DNA of 64,000 nt from positions 496,001 to 560,000 of the forward strand of contig NZ_CP040846.1 in NCBI RefSeq assembly GCF_006274605.1. Direction: 5' to 3'. The DNA comes from Thermococcus indicus (lineage in GTDB: Archaea > Methanobacteriota_B > Thermococci > Thermococcales > Thermococcaceae). Numbering within the stretch: the first letter of the stretch is position 1; each line of letters opens with the position of its first letter. Below the pieces are notes generated by a model that saw only the letters and a program-made list of their open reading frames with translations, searched no databases and was not told where the DNA came from. The translations under genes and the position numbers were made by a program. Below, one piece after another: positions 1 to 8,930 of this stretch.

Positions 1-90
1 AACTACATTAACCGAGTCACCCAACGCTATCACCTGGGTATACTTTGTCGTGGGATGTATATTGGTAATTGCCCGTTAACGGTGGTTTCC

Positions 91-774
91 ATGAAGATCG
101 TTGCAGCTGACACTGGTGGCGCACTGCTCACGGAGGACTATGAGCCGGTTGGCCTGATAGCGACGGCGGCGGTGCTCGTTGAGAGGCCCTACAGGACCGC
201 GGCCCTGAGCGTGGCCCGCTACGCGGATCCGTTCAACTACGATATGAGCGGCAGGCAGGCGGTAAGGGACGAGGCTTTCCTGGCCGTTGAACTCGCGAGG
301 GAGGTCAAGCCCGACGTGATACACCTCGACTCGACGATAGGTGGAATCGAGGTACGGAAGCTCGACGAGCCGACGATAGATGCACTGACGATAACCGACC
401 GCGGAAAGGAAGTGTGGAAGGACTTGGCCAAGGACCTTCAGCCCTTAGCGAAGAGATTCTGGGAGGAGACCGGGATAGAAATGATCGCCATCGGCAAGTC
501 CAGCGTCCCGGTTAGAATAGCGGAGATCTACTCGGGCCTGTACACCGCCAAGTGGGCGATTGACTACGCGAGGGAGCACGGCAAGGCCATCGTCGGTCTG
601 CCGAGGTATATGAAAGTTGAAATCCGTCCCGGAAAAATCTACGGCGAGAGCCTCGACCCGCGCGAGGGCGGCCTCTTCGGGGAAATTGAGGCGGAAACGG
701 GAGGAATCGGCTGGGAGCTCTATCCAAACCCGCTCGTGAGGCGCTTCATGGTGCTTGAGGTTTGGAGGGAGTGA
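91..774 (+). CDS. DUF4152 family protein, function unknown
   Basis: This is a 227-residue protein that I match to the archaeal DUF4152 family, whose function is not established. It begins MKIVAADTGGALL, an acidic beta-strand start reminiscent of nuclease-like alpha/beta folds, and has an E-V-K-P-D-V-I-H-L-D-S-T segment near residue 85 that could carry acidic metal ligands; that reading is inference. The frame is open back to 55, but the ATG at 91 is preferred because GGTGG at 81-85 is a good ribosome binding site. No signal peptide or membrane segment is seen. It converges on iorA with only a few bases between the two stops. Confidence 0.85.
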   Translation: MKIVAADTGGALLTEDYEPVGLIATAAVLVERPYRTAALSVARYADPFNYDMSGRQAVRDEAFLAVELAREVKPDVIHLDSTIGGIEVRKLDEPTIDALTITDRGKEVWKDLAKDLQPLAKRFWEETGIEMIAIGKSSVPVRIAEIYSGLYTAKWAIDYAREHGKAIVGLPRYMKVEIRPGKIYGESLDPREGGLFGEIEAETGGIGWELYPNPLVRRFMVLEVWRE

Positions 775-778
775 GGGG

Positions 779-2686
779 CTAAGCCCCCCTCTCCAGCTCG
801 CTCGGGAACTTTATGGCATCGAACGGGCATGTCTGGTTGCAGACGCCACAGCCGGTGCAGAGCAGGTTGTCTATCCTGACCTTGTTGGTTTCTGGGTCGT
901 AAACGAGCGCCGGACAGCCTGTGAGGAGGATGCAGGCCTTACAGCCGGTGCACTTCTCCTCGACGACAACCGGTATCTCCCCTATCTCGCCGCGCCTTAT
1001 GACAGGGATGACGCACTCCTGCTTGGCTATTATCACCGCCGGCCCTTCAACCTGCATCGCTTCCTTTATGGCCTCCCTCGTGGCCTTGAGGTCGTAGGGA
1101 TCGACGGTCTTGACGTACTTGACGCCCAGAGCCTTGACGAGCGCCTCTATGTCGATCTCGTTGAACTTCCTGCCGGTTTCGCTTCCTCCGGTTCCCGGGT
1201 GAGGCTGGTGGCCGGTCATTGCAGTCGTTCTGTTGTCGAGTATCATCACCAGAACGTCGAGGTTCTTGTAGACCGCATCGACCAGAGGCTGGATTCCGTT
1301 GTGGAAGAAGGTAGAGTCTCCGATGGTCGCTATGACCTTCTTCTTCATCGCCACGCTCTGGCCGTTGGCGAGGCTTATGCTCGCGCCCATGACGAACTCG
1401 GTCCAGATGGCTTCGAGCGGCGGGAGGAGCGATAACGCGTAGCAGCCTATGTCTCCGTGAATCGGGACGCTGAACCTGCCTAGCTTGAGGTCCCTCAAAG
1501 CGTCGAGGGCTGCTCTGTAGCTCCCCCTGTGCGGACAGCCTGGGCACATCACAGGGGGTCTCTTCGGGGCGAGGCTTTCGGCGTATTTGACCTCCTCCGG
1601 CTTCTCGTAGGTCTCCCCCTCCTCGCCGATGAGTCTTAAGAGTGCGTTCCTGACGAGGCTCGGCGTCAGTTCGCCCTCGAGCGGGAAGTGGCCGGTTCTC
1701 TTGCCGTAGATTGGGACGTTGAGACCAGCCTCGTAGGCCGCTATTTTCACCTCCTCCTCGAGGAAGGGCGCACCGTCCTCAACCACTATCGCGAAGTCCA
1801 CGCCCTTGAGGAACTCAACGACGAGCTTCCTCGGAAGCGGGTGCGGCGTTGAGAGCTTGAGAACCTTGAAATCACCCTCGATCTTCGGGAGAACCTCACG
1901 CACGTAGTTGTAGGGCGCTCCCTCAACGATGATTCCGATTCTACCGTTCCCTTCAACCCAGTTGAAGGGCATCGAGTTGAACTCCTCCTCTATCTTAGCC
2001 AGCGTCTCGTTCAGCCACTTGTGCCTCTTCCTGTTGCCCTCCATGCTCGCCCTGACGTAGCGCTCGATGTCCTTCTTAAACTTCGGCTCGCGCTCCAGCT
2101 CGACGAACTCGCTGACCTCAACGTCGCTCGTCGTGTGATTTACTCTGGTAGTCGTTCTAAAGATGACCGGAACCTTGTAGCGCTCGCTCAGCTCGTAGGC
2201 GTAGATGATTAAATCGTGCGCCTCCTGCGGGTCGGCCGGCTCAAGGACGGGCAAAAGGGAAATTTTTCCATAGTAACGGTCGTCCTGCTCGGTCTGGCTG
2301 GTGTGTGGCCCTGGGTCGTCGGCGACGAGGATTACGAGGCCGCCTTCAACGCCGGAGTAGGCGAGGCTCATCAGCGGGTCGGCGGCGACGTTGAGACCAA
2401 CGCACTTCATCGTGACGAGCGTCCTGAGGCCGGTGTAAGCCACGCCGGCCGCTTCCTCCAAAGCCACCTTCTCGTTGGGCGCCCACTCGGCGAATACCCC
2501 CGGCTTCAGATGGGCTATCGTTTCAATGACCTCGGTTGAGGGCGTTCCTGGGTAACCGGTGGCGAAGGCGACGCCGCTCTCCAGGGCGCCGTAGGCTATG
2601 GCCTCGTTCCCCATGAGAAGTTTCCTTTCCCTCTTTTTGGTCTTGGGCTCGGCCGAGTCAGAAGGGTAAGCCTTAACCGCTTCCAT
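779..2686 (-). CDS. iorA: Indolepyruvate ferredoxin oxidoreductase, alpha subunit
   Basis: This is the catalytic subunit that oxidatively decarboxylates aryl-pyruvates from aromatic amino acids to aryl-acetyl-CoA and passes electrons to ferredoxin in the cytoplasm. The 635-residue length fits the family. The N-terminal pyrimidine-binding half (GNEAIAYGALESGV, ATGYPGTPST) is followed by the thiamine diphosphate half (GDIGCYALS, then GDSTFFHNG and LDNRTTAMTGHQPHPG), and the last 60 residues hold two [4Fe-4S] motifs, CTGCKAC and CTGCGVC. The ATG at 2686 is chosen because GGTGGT sits just upstream; an in-frame ATG at 2701 would place that site inside the gene. The beta subunit gene usually follows iorA, but here the next gene lies on the other strand, so iorB must be elsewhere. 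Confidence 0.95.
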   Translation of the reverse strand: MEAVKAYPSDSAEPKTKKRERKLLMGNEAIAYGALESGVAFATGYPGTPSTEVIETIAHLKPGVFAEWAPNEKVALEEAAGVAYTGLRTLVTMKCVGLNVAADPLMSLAYSGVEGGLVILVADDPGPHTSQTEQDDRYYGKISLLPVLEPADPQEAHDLIIYAYELSERYKVPVIFRTTTRVNHTTSDVEVSEFVELEREPKFKKDIERYVRASMEGNRKRHKWLNETLAKIEEEFNSMPFNWVEGNGRIGIIVEGAPYNYVREVLPKIEGDFKVLKLSTPHPLPRKLVVEFLKGVDFAIVVEDGAPFLEEEVKIAAYEAGLNVPIYGKRTGHFPLEGELTPSLVRNALLRLIGEEGETYEKPEEVKYAESLAPKRPPVMCPGCPHRGSYRAALDALRDLKLGRFSVPIHGDIGCYALSLLPPLEAIWTEFVMGASISLANGQSVAMKKKVIATIGDSTFFHNGIQPLVDAVYKNLDVLVMILDNRTTAMTGHQPHPGTGGSETGRKFNEIDIEALVKALGVKYVKTVDPYDLKATREAIKEAMQVEGPAVIIAKQECVIPVIRRGEIGEIPVVVEEKCTGCKACILLTGCPALVYDPETNKVRIDNLLCTGCGVCNQTCPFDAIKFPSELERGA

Positions 2687-2802
2687 ATTACCACCGCTCA
2701 AACTTGTATCGAATGGTTAAAACTCTACCTTCAGAAAAACCCCGAGGAAAACTGAAAAATTTTCGGAAACAGTTCACGACTCTCCACGTTGGTTTCTCGG
2801 GA

Positions 2803-2815
2803 GGCTTAAATACTC
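2803..2815 (+). promoter_or_regulatory. TATA-like promoter for the 2843 gene
   Basis: A GGCTTAAATACT element lies about 30 bases upstream of the start codon at 2843. With archaeal TATA-to-start-site spacing near 25, transcription would begin close to 2832, giving a very short leader. Confidence 0.45.
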
Positions 2816-2842
2816 CCCCCTATAACTATATACGTGGTGAAG

Positions 2843-3130
2843 ATGAAGGTTCGCGAACTTTTGGAGATCCTGGACGAGACGATAGCGACGGTGAGGATAG
2901 CCATCGTTTCCAACCAGCAGAGGGCCTTTGAAAGTCCCCACACCAGCTACGAGTTCACGCAGAGGGCGATTGAGCTCCAGGAGGACCTCGACGACCTCCT
3001 GAAAGCCAGAGATGCCCTGGCAAAGCTCGACCCGGAGGACGAGGTGGAGAACCACTACTCCCAGGAGGAGCTTGAGGAGTTTTTAAAGCTCTTGGAGCTT
3101 CTCAGAACGGCTGAACCGCACGCCTTCTAA
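2843..3130 (+). CDS. Uncharacterised small acidic helical protein
   Basis: I do not recognise a family. The 95-residue product (MKVRELLEILDETIATVRIAIVS...) reads as two or three amphipathic helices rich in Glu, Leu and Asp, with no membrane segment and no cysteine, so a cytoplasmic dimeric or partner-binding role is conceivable. An in-frame GTG at 2834 gives three more residues, but the ATG at 2843 follows GGTGA directly. Its own TATA-like promoter precedes it, and the MazG-like gene follows after 14 bases, so the two are probably cotranscribed. Confidence 0.75.
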   Translation: MKVRELLEILDETIATVRIAIVSNQQRAFESPHTSYEFTQRAIELQEDLDDLLKARDALAKLDPEDEVENHYSQEELEEFLKLLELLRTAEPHAF

Positions 3131-3144
3131 GCTGGGGTGGTGGT

Positions 3145-3462
3145 ATGGACTTCCGGGAGCTTGAGAGGAAGGTCGTCGCCTTCCGCGAGGCGAGGGGCTG
3201 GAGGAAATACCATACGCCGAAGAACCTGGCCATATCGGCGGCTGTCGAGCTGGGCGAACTGCTCGAGCGCTTTCAGTGGGAAAGCGATGGGGAGATACTC
3301 GCGGCTGTGAAGGACCCGGCCAAAAAGGAGGCAATAGCTGACGAAATAGCCGATGTCGTGATTTACCTAACCCTCCTCGCCCACGAACTGGGCATAGACC
3401 TCGACGGGGCGGTTGAGAGGAAGCTGGAGAAGAACGGGAGGAAGTATCCAATCAGCACTTGA
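3145..3462 (+). CDS. MazG-like nucleotide pyrophosphohydrolase
   Basis: This 105-residue protein belongs to the all-alpha MazG/RS21-C6 type of NTP pyrophosphohydrolases, which hydrolyse (d)NTPs to (d)NMP and pyrophosphate and so clean the nucleotide pool. The metal-binding signature is visible as ELGELLE near residues 33-39 and DEIADVVIY near residues 72-80, giving the expected ExxE...ExxD arrangement. The single-domain length is close to dCTPase-type members rather than two-domain MazG, but substrate cannot be read from sequence. The ATG at 3145 follows GGTGGT. Its stop overlaps the end of the convergent HIT gene by 11 bases. Confidence 0.88.
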   Translation: MDFRELERKVVAFREARGWRKYHTPKNLAISAAVELGELLERFQWESDGEILAAVKDPAKKEAIADEIADVVIYLTLLAHELGIDLDGAVERKLEKNGRKYPIST

Positions 3463-3901
3463 AGGTCTCTCTGAGCTTCTCGATTTCTTTCTCGTTCAGC
3501 CTGTTCTTTACCCACCGCTCCTTCAGGCTCAGGTTCTCGTCTTCCAGGTCCAGAACCGCCTTCCTGACCCCTCCCCTGGGGTGAGCGCAGTCACCTTCCC
3601 AGCGGGGAATCACGTGGAGGTGAAGGTGCGGAACGGTCTGGCCGGCTTCCCTCCCCAGGTTCATTCCCACGTTGAAGGCGTCCGGCTTCAGGGTTTCCCT
3701 CAGCTTCTCCATCGCCAGCTCCATGCCCCTTATCAGGGCGGCCTTTTCCTCCCCGCTCAGCTTCCACCAGCTCTCGACGTGCCTCCTCGGAACCACCAGG
3801 AGGTGGCCCCTGTTCGCGGGGTAGGAGTCGATTAAAATTCTGATCAGCTCGTCCTCGTAAAGGATTACCTCGGGCCTTGCGCTGCAGAACGGGCACTCCA
3901 T
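3452..3901 (-). CDS. HIT family nucleotide hydrolase/transferase
   Basis: This histidine-triad protein has 149 residues. The triad HLHLHVIP is at residues 92-99, with the second-to-last His expected to form the nucleotidylated intermediate on AMP-type substrates. An N-terminal CPFC pair at residues 3-6 matches the zinc ribbon seen in many HIT proteins. The start at 3901 (MECPFC) is preferred over the in-frame codon four residues upstream because family members begin just before this Cys pair. The 3' end overlaps the MazG-like gene convergently. Exact substrate is unknown. Confidence 0.92.
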   Translation of the reverse strand: MECPFCSARPEVILYEDELIRILIDSYPANRGHLLVVPRRHVESWWKLSGEEKAALIRGMELAMEKLRETLKPDAFNVGMNLGREAGQTVPHLHLHVIPRWEGDCAHPRGGVRKAVLDLEDENLSLKERWVKNRLNEKEIEKLRETFKC

Positions 3902-3956
3902 TGGAAACACCAAAGGCTTAAAACAGGTTCGGAATAAAAAGCCCTCGGTGAGTGCG

Positions 3957-4178
3957 GTGGACGATACCTTGGAGGTTATGAAGAAAAGCTACCAGAGGTT
4001 CCTGGCCGTTGGCCTCGGTCTCATGCTGATCGCGTTCCTCCTGATGATATGGCAGCCGCTGGGCAGACAGAACTCGCTGATACTGGCGGTGATAGTCTTT
4101 CTGGTGGCGTTTCTGCCGCTGGAGTTCGCACGCAGGATAGCGAGAAAGATGGCCCTCGTGGCTCTGAAGGGTGAATAG
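3957..4178 (+). CDS. Small two-helix membrane protein, unknown
   Basis: The product of about 73 residues has two hydrophobic stretches, roughly residues 15-33 (FLAVGLGLMLIAFLLMIW) and 39-56 (SLILAVIVFLVAFLPLEF), flanked by basic residues, so it is an integral membrane hairpin. No family is recognised. The start is uncertain: GTG at 3957 has GGTGA five bases upstream, GTG at 3948 adds three residues, and ATG at 3978 would shorten it. It stands alone between the leftward HIT gene and psmA. Confidence 0.65.
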   Translation: MDDTLEVMKKSYQRFLAVGLGLMLIAFLLMIWQPLGRQNSLILAVIVFLVAFLPLEFARRIARKMALVALKGE

Positions 4179-4255
4179 AAAAGCTTAATTAGACCGCCCG
4201 AGAATTACGGGAAGAGTGTAGGGGAGTGACGATAATCCGTTAGAGGTGATGTAAA

Positions 4256-5038
4256 ATGGCGTTTGTACCACCACAGGCAGGTTACGACAGGGCGATTACC
4301 GTTTTCAGCCCTGACGGAAGGCTCTTCCAGGTGAACTATGCCAGGGAGGCAGTGAAGAGGGGAGCAACGGCTGTCGGCGTCAAGTGGAAGAACGGCGTCG
4401 TCCTCGCGGTGGAGAAGAGGATAACGAGCAAGCTCATCGAGCCGAGCAGCTACGAGAAGATCTTCCAGATCGACGACCACATAGCCGCGGCTCCAAGCGG
4501 TATCATAGCAGATGCCCGCGTTCTGGTGGACAGGGCCAGGCTGGAGGCCCAGGTTTACAGGCTTACCTACGGCGAACCCGTTCCTCTCACCGTTCTGGTG
4601 AAGAAGATCTGCGACCTCAAGCAGGCCCACACCCAGTACGGCGGTGTGAGGCCCTTCGGTGCCGCCCTGCTCATGGCGGGCGTCAACGAGGAGCCCGAGC
4701 TCTACGAGACCGACCCGAGCGGGGCCTACTTCGAGTGGAAGGCCGTGGCGATAGGCAGCGGCAGGAACACCGCCATGGCGATCTTCGAGGAGCACTACAC
4801 CGACGACATCGACATGGTTGGGGCAGTGAAGCTCGCGATAATGGCCCTGGCTAAGACCCTCGAGGAGCCGAGTGCGGATGGCATAGAGGTCGCCTACATA
4901 ACCACGGACGACAAGCGCTGGAAGAAGCTCTCCAGGGAGGAGGTCGAGAAGTACCTCTCGGAGATACTGGAAGAGGTCAAGGAAGAGGAAGTCGAGGAGA
5001 GGGAAGAGGACTACTCCGAACTCGACCAGAACTACTGA
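4256..5038 (+). CDS. psmA: Proteasome subunit alpha
   Basis: The alpha subunit forms the two outer heptameric rings of the 20S proteasome, gates substrate entry and docks the PAN ATPase. The 260-residue protein begins with the alpha-type N-terminal extension ([20 protein letters not shown]) that forms the gate, lacks the beta-type catalytic N-terminal Thr, and ends in an acidic tail carrying a penultimate Tyr. GAGGTGA is well placed before the ATG. It heads the conserved exosome-proteasome superoperon, with sbds 11 bases downstream. Confidence 0.97.
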   Translation: MAFVPPQAGYDRAITVFSPDGRLFQVNYAREAVKRGATAVGVKWKNGVVLAVEKRITSKLIEPSSYEKIFQIDDHIAAAPSGIIADARVLVDRARLEAQVYRLTYGEPVPLTVLVKKICDLKQAHTQYGGVRPFGAALLMAGVNEEPELYETDPSGAYFEWKAVAIGSGRNTAMAIFEEHYTDDIDMVGAVKLAIMALAKTLEEPSADGIEVAYITTDDKRWKKLSREEVEKYLSEILEEVKEEEVEEREEDYSELDQNY

Positions 5039-5049
5039 GGTGACGGGCG

Positions 5050-5760
5050 ATGCCCATAGGTGTGGATAAAGCCGTCATCGCCCGTCTGAAGACGCACGGC
5101 GAGACGTTTGAGATACTCGTTGACCCGTACCTTGCGAGGGACTTCAAGGAGGGCAGGGACGTCCAGATAGAGGATGTCCTCGCCACCCCTTACGTTTTCA
5201 AGGACGCCCACAAGGGCGACAAGGCCAGCGAGCACGAGATGGAGAAGATATTCGGAACCAGCGACCCCTACGAGGTGGCTAAAATAATCCTCCGCAAGGG
5301 AGACGTCCAGCTCACCGCGGAGCAGAGGCGGCAGATGCTCGAGGACAAGAGGCGCTACATAGCGACGGTAATACACAGACACGCGGTTGACCCCAGAACG
5401 GGTTTTCCCCACCCCGTTGACAGGATTCTCCGGGCGATGGACGAGGCCGGTGTCCACGTTGACCTGTTCAAGGATGCCGAGGCGCAGATTCCTGGGGTCA
5501 TCAAGGCCATACGACCGCTCCTCCCGATAAAGATGGAGATGAAGGTCATCGCCGTGAAGGTGCCCGGTGATTACGTCGGAAAGGCCTACGGAGAGGTCAG
5601 GAAGTTCGGGAAGATAAAGCGCGAGGAGTGGGGAAGCGACGGCTCGTGGATGTTCCTTATAGAGATTCCTGGAGGAATTGAAGAGGAGTTTTATGAGAAA
5701 CTTAACGCCCTCACGAAGGGCGAGGCGGTAACTAAACTGATAGAGAGGAAGGGACTATGA
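5050..5760 (+). CDS. Ribosome maturation protein SBDS (Sdo1)
   Basis: This 236-residue protein is the archaeal ortholog of Shwachman-Bodian-Diamond protein, which in eukaryotes releases the anti-association factor eIF6 from the large ribosomal subunit. The N-terminal domain contains the family segment [16 protein letters not shown], followed by the helical middle domain ([22 protein letters not shown]) and a C-terminal ferredoxin-like domain. It lies between psmA and rrp4 and its TGA overlaps the rrp4 ATG (ATGA), so translation is probably coupled. Confidence 0.95.
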   Translation: MPIGVDKAVIARLKTHGETFEILVDPYLARDFKEGRDVQIEDVLATPYVFKDAHKGDKASEHEMEKIFGTSDPYEVAKIILRKGDVQLTAEQRRQMLEDKRRYIATVIHRHAVDPRTGFPHPVDRILRAMDEAGVHVDLFKDAEAQIPGVIKAIRPLLPIKMEMKVIAVKVPGDYVGKAYGEVRKFGKIKREEWGSDGSWMFLIEIPGGIEEEFYEKLNALTKGEAVTKLIERKGL

Positions 5761-6527
5761 GGCGGATTTTTGTAAAAAGTAGGGAACTTGTGGTCCCGGG
5801 CACTTTACTTGCCCAGGGGCCGTTTAAGAACGGAAGAGGGACCTTCAGGGAAGGCAACAGGATATACTCCACTGTCGTGGGGCTCGTTGAGATAAGGGGC
5901 GACACTATACGCGTTATCTCGCTCGAGGGGCCGTACATACCCGAGGTTGGAGACAACGTCATAGGGAAGATAGTGGACGTCAGGTTCTCCAACTGGACGG
6001 TTGACATAGGCGCCCCGTATCAGGCGGGTCTCCGCGTTCAGGACGCCACGGAGGAGCGCATTGACCTCGCAAAGACGGATCTGCGCAGGATATTCGACAT
6101 AGGGGACATAATCTACGCCAGGATAAAGGCGTACAACGAGATAAACCAGATAGACCTCACCACGAAGGGCATGCCCTTCAGGGGCGGTCCCCTGCGCGGG
6201 GGGCAGATAGTGGAGATAACCCCCTCCAAGGTGCCCAGGCTCATAGGTAAGGGCGGTTCGATGATAAACCTCATCAAGAGGCTGACCGGCACGAGGATAA
6301 TCGTCGGCCAGAACGGCTGGGTGTGGGTCAGCGGAAAGAACGAGGAGCTCGAAAAGCTGGCCATCGATGCCATCCTCAAGGTGAACAGGGAGAGCCACAC
6401 TCAGGGACTGACCGACAGGGTCAAGGAGCTTCTCATGACCAGGCTCCAGGAGCTCAAGGAGCGGGGAATTATTGAGGAGATACCGCAGATTGAGGAACCA
6501 ACCGCTGGAAAGGGTGAGGGAGAATGA
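5757..6527 (+). CDS. rrp4: Exosome complex RNA-binding subunit Rrp4
   Basis: Rrp4 caps the archaeal exosome and feeds RNA to the Rrp41-Rrp42 ring for 3'-5' degradation. In 256 residues one sees the N-terminal domain, an S1 fold at roughly 55-135 ([23 protein letters not shown]) and a KH domain at roughly 145-210 ([22 protein letters not shown]) with a clear GxxG loop. The start overlaps the sbds stop and the gene overlaps rrp41 by four bases, consistent with equimolar expression of complex subunits. Confidence 0.97.
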   Translation: MRRIFVKSRELVVPGTLLAQGPFKNGRGTFREGNRIYSTVVGLVEIRGDTIRVISLEGPYIPEVGDNVIGKIVDVRFSNWTVDIGAPYQAGLRVQDATEERIDLAKTDLRRIFDIGDIIYARIKAYNEINQIDLTTKGMPFRGGPLRGGQIVEITPSKVPRLIGKGGSMINLIKRLTGTRIIVGQNGWVWVSGKNEELEKLAIDAILKVNRESHTQGLTDRVKELLMTRLQELKERGIIEEIPQIEEPTAGKGEGE

Positions 6528-7273
6528 TGGGCAAGCCCGAGGATTTAAAGCTCATAGATGAGAACGGAAAGAGAGTCGATGGGAGAAAGAAGTACGAATT
6601 GAGACCCATTAAGATGGAAGTTGGTGTTCTAAAGAACGCTGATGGCTCCGCCTACGTTGAGTGGGGTAAGAACAAGATCCTGGCCGCGGTTTACGGGCCG
6701 AGAGAGATACACCCCAAGCACCTCCAGAGGCCGGACAGAGCTATTTTGCGCGTCCGCTACAACATGGCCCCATTCAGCGTCGAGGAGAGGAAGAAGCCAG
6801 GCCCGGACAGGAGAAGCGTTGAGATAAGCAAGGTCATAAGGGGCGCCCTTGAGCCTGCTTTAATCCTCGAGATGTTCCCCAGGACTTCCATAGACCTGTT
6901 CATTGAGGTTCTCCAGGCCGATGCGGGAACGCGCGTCGCTGGAATAACCGCGGCCTCACTCGCCCTCGCCGACGCGGGTGTGCCTATGAGGGACCTAGTC
7001 GCCGCCTGCGCCGCGGGCAAGATAGAGGGCGAGATAGTGCTTGACCTCAACAAGGACGAGGACAACTACGGTGAGGCCGACGTTCCGGTGGCGATAATGC
7101 CGCTCAAGAACGACATCACCCTCCTCCAGATGGACGGGTACCTCACGAAGGATGAGTTCGTCGAGGCCGTGAGGCTCGCCATCAAGGGTGCCAAGGCGGT
7201 CTATCAGAAGCAGCGCGAGGCGCTGAAGGTCAAGTATCTCAAAATAGCCGAGGAGGTCGGTGGAGGTGAGTGA
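6524..7273 (+). CDS. rrp41: Exosome catalytic subunit Rrp41 (RNase PH family)
   Basis: Rrp41 is the phosphorolytic 3'-5' exoribonuclease subunit of the exosome hexamer. The 249-residue RNase PH fold shows the phosphate-binding and active-site region ([15 protein letters not shown]), including the conserved catalytic Asp, and the RNA-binding Arg-rich segment [15 protein letters not shown]. Two adjacent ATGs (6524, 6527) could serve; the first overlaps the rrp4 stop. rrp42 follows immediately. Confidence 0.97.
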   Translation: MMGKPEDLKLIDENGKRVDGRKKYELRPIKMEVGVLKNADGSAYVEWGKNKILAAVYGPREIHPKHLQRPDRAILRVRYNMAPFSVEERKKPGPDRRSVEISKVIRGALEPALILEMFPRTSIDLFIEVLQADAGTRVAGITAASLALADAGVPMRDLVAACAAGKIEGEIVLDLNKDEDNYGEADVPVAIMPLKNDITLLQMDGYLTKDEFVEAVRLAIKGAKAVYQKQREALKVKYLKIAEEVGGGE

Positions 7274-7274
7274 G

Positions 7275-8084
7275 ATGGAGATAATGGCGGGCATAATGCG
7301 CGACCACATCCTCGCGCTCCTCAAGGAAGGCAAGCGCGTGGACGGCCGCGGCCTTGAAGACTACAGGGACCTCGAAATCAAGGTCAACGTCATCGAGAAG
7401 GCCGAGGGCTCCGCATGGGTCAGGCTCGGCAACACCCAGGTTCTTGTGGGCGTGAAGGTCGACATGGGAGAGCCCTTCCCCGACCTCCCGGACAGGGGCG
7501 TCATAACGACCAACGTGGAGCTCGTCCCCCTTGCCTCCCCGAGCTTTGAGCCCGGTCCACCGGACGAGAACGCCATAGAACTCGCCCGTGTGGTTGACAG
7601 GGGTATAAGGGAGAGCCAGGCAGTTGAGCTTGAGAAGCTCGTCATAGTTCCGGGCAAGCTCGTCCGCGTCGTTTTCATAGACGTCCACGTCCTCGACCAC
7701 GACGGCAACCTCCTCGACGCGAGCGGCATCGGCGCGATAGCGGCCCTGCTCAGCACCAGGATGCCAAAGGTGGTCTACAACGAGGAGACCGACGAGGTCG
7801 AGGTTCTCGACGAGTACGAGCCCCTCCCGGTCAGGAGGATACCGATACCGGTTACCATGGCCAAGATCGGTCCGAACATCCTCGTTGACCCGAACCTCGA
7901 TGAGGAGCGCGTCATGGACGGCAGGATAATCGTAACCACCGACGAAAACGCCATGATATCCTCCGTCCAGAAGAGCGAGGGCGGTTCGTTCAAGCTTGAG
8001 GAGGTCATGTACGCGGTTGACACCGCGATAAAGAAAGCCGCCGAGATAAGGGAGAAGGTTCTTGAGGCCGTTAAGGCCGAGTGA
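7275..8084 (+). CDS. rrp42: Exosome subunit Rrp42
   Basis: Rrp42 is the non-catalytic RNase PH-like partner that completes each Rrp41-Rrp42 active site. The 269-residue protein shows the typical start IMAGIMRDHILALLKEGKRVDGR and central RGVITTNVELVPLASP. The start at 7275 is chosen because GGAGGTGA lies five bases upstream; the GTG at 7260 would put that site inside the gene. It is the last of the five tightly packed superoperon genes. Confidence 0.96.
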   Translation: MEIMAGIMRDHILALLKEGKRVDGRGLEDYRDLEIKVNVIEKAEGSAWVRLGNTQVLVGVKVDMGEPFPDLPDRGVITTNVELVPLASPSFEPGPPDENAIELARVVDRGIRESQAVELEKLVIVPGKLVRVVFIDVHVLDHDGNLLDASGIGAIAALLSTRMPKVVYNEETDEVEVLDEYEPLPVRRIPIPVTMAKIGPNILVDPNLDEERVMDGRIIVTTDENAMISSVQKSEGGSFKLEEVMYAVDTAIKKAAEIREKVLEAVKAE

Positions 8085-8107
8085 CCTTTTCCCCTTTGGT
8101 GATTTTT

Positions 8108-8395
8108 ATGAGCCTTGTGGACGCCATCGCAGTGGTTGTGATGGTTCTCTTCACGCTCCAGTTTCTTGCACTGGCGGTTAGGGGCGGCTCAAAAAAGGAG
8201 CTCTTCCTGACCCTCGCGCTCTTTTCGATTACCCTCGGCGTCTGGCTCATCTACAACGCCTCCTTTACATGGGGATGGGACTTCTACACCTACGTACCCC
8301 TTGCTTTCGCGGTTGCCACCTTTCTCCTGAGCGTTTTTGGGCTTTATCGGCTGCGCGAGGAGGAAGGACCGGGCGAATTTCAGAAAGAGATATAA
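8108..8395 (+). CDS. Small three-helix membrane protein, unknown
   Basis: No family is recognised. The 95-residue product has three hydrophobic segments, near residues 4-24 (DAIAVVVMVLFTLQFLALAV), 32-50 and 58-78, with a charged C-terminal tail (RLREEEGPGEFQKEI), so it is probably a polytopic membrane protein. GGTGA at 8098-8102 with five T residues before ATG supports the 8108 start; the frame extends to a GTG at 8081 that overlaps rrp42. It sits between the exosome genes and sepF on the same strand. Confidence 0.7.
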   Translation: MSLVDAIAVVVMVLFTLQFLALAVRGGSKKELFLTLALFSITLGVWLIYNASFTWGWDFYTYVPLAFAVATFLLSVFGLYRLREEEGPGEFQKEI

Positions 8396-8446
8396 ACACA
8401 AATGCCCAAAATAATCCAGCCTTATGATTAATTGGGGGGAACGGTT

Positions 8447-8851
8447 ATGGGATTGTTTGACAGCCTTAAGAAGAAGGACGAAAAGCCCAAGCCCAAGAAG
8501 AGGCCGCCGGCGGCGGTTAAGAAGAGTGTTGCCGCTCCCAGGCATGACATCGATGTCGTTCCTCTTGAGGAGGATGTTATTGCTAAGGAGATAGTCAAGC
8601 CCCAGATCAGGTACCTCAAGAAGATCGTCGTCACCAGCTACGCCGATCTTGAGAGAATCTCGGAGGAGCTTCAGAACGGCAACATAGTTCTCGTTGACCT
8701 CACCCCGCTCGAGGTCAAGCCGGAGGTTCTTGAGAAGGTCGCGGAGCAGCTCAAGGGAATGGTAGGGGCCCTCGGCGGCCAGGCCGCTAAAATATGCAAG
8801 CACGAGATAAAGCTCATTCTCGTCCCGTCGGACATCAAGATAGCCAAGTGA
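8447..8851 (+). CDS. sepF: SepF-like cell division protein
   Basis: Archaeal SepF is the membrane anchor for FtsZ during division. The 134-residue protein has an N-terminal amphipathic helix (MGLFDSLKKK), a basic Pro/Ala linker, and a C-terminal SepF fold of about 80 residues with IVVTSYADLERISEELQNGNIVLVDLTPL, which matches the family core. It is short like other archaeal members. The ATG at 8447 follows a run of G at 8434-8439. FtsZ is not in this window. Confidence 0.88.
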   Translation: MGLFDSLKKKDEKPKPKKRPPAAVKKSVAAPRHDIDVVPLEEDVIAKEIVKPQIRYLKKIVVTSYADLERISEELQNGNIVLVDLTPLEVKPEVLEKVAEQLKGMVGALGGQAAKICKHEIKLILVPSDIKIAK

Positions 8852-8930
8852 TTTCCTTTTTGGCCATTTCTACTTCTGCTTACCATGGATTTATAAAGGG
8901 GTCGGTCCCTCTATTCTCCGGTGGTGTGAG

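Noticed and set aside
2704-2931. 75-codon open frame in the iorA upstream gap
   Set aside because: It crosses the promoter of the 2843 gene and overlaps that gene in another frame with no start signal.
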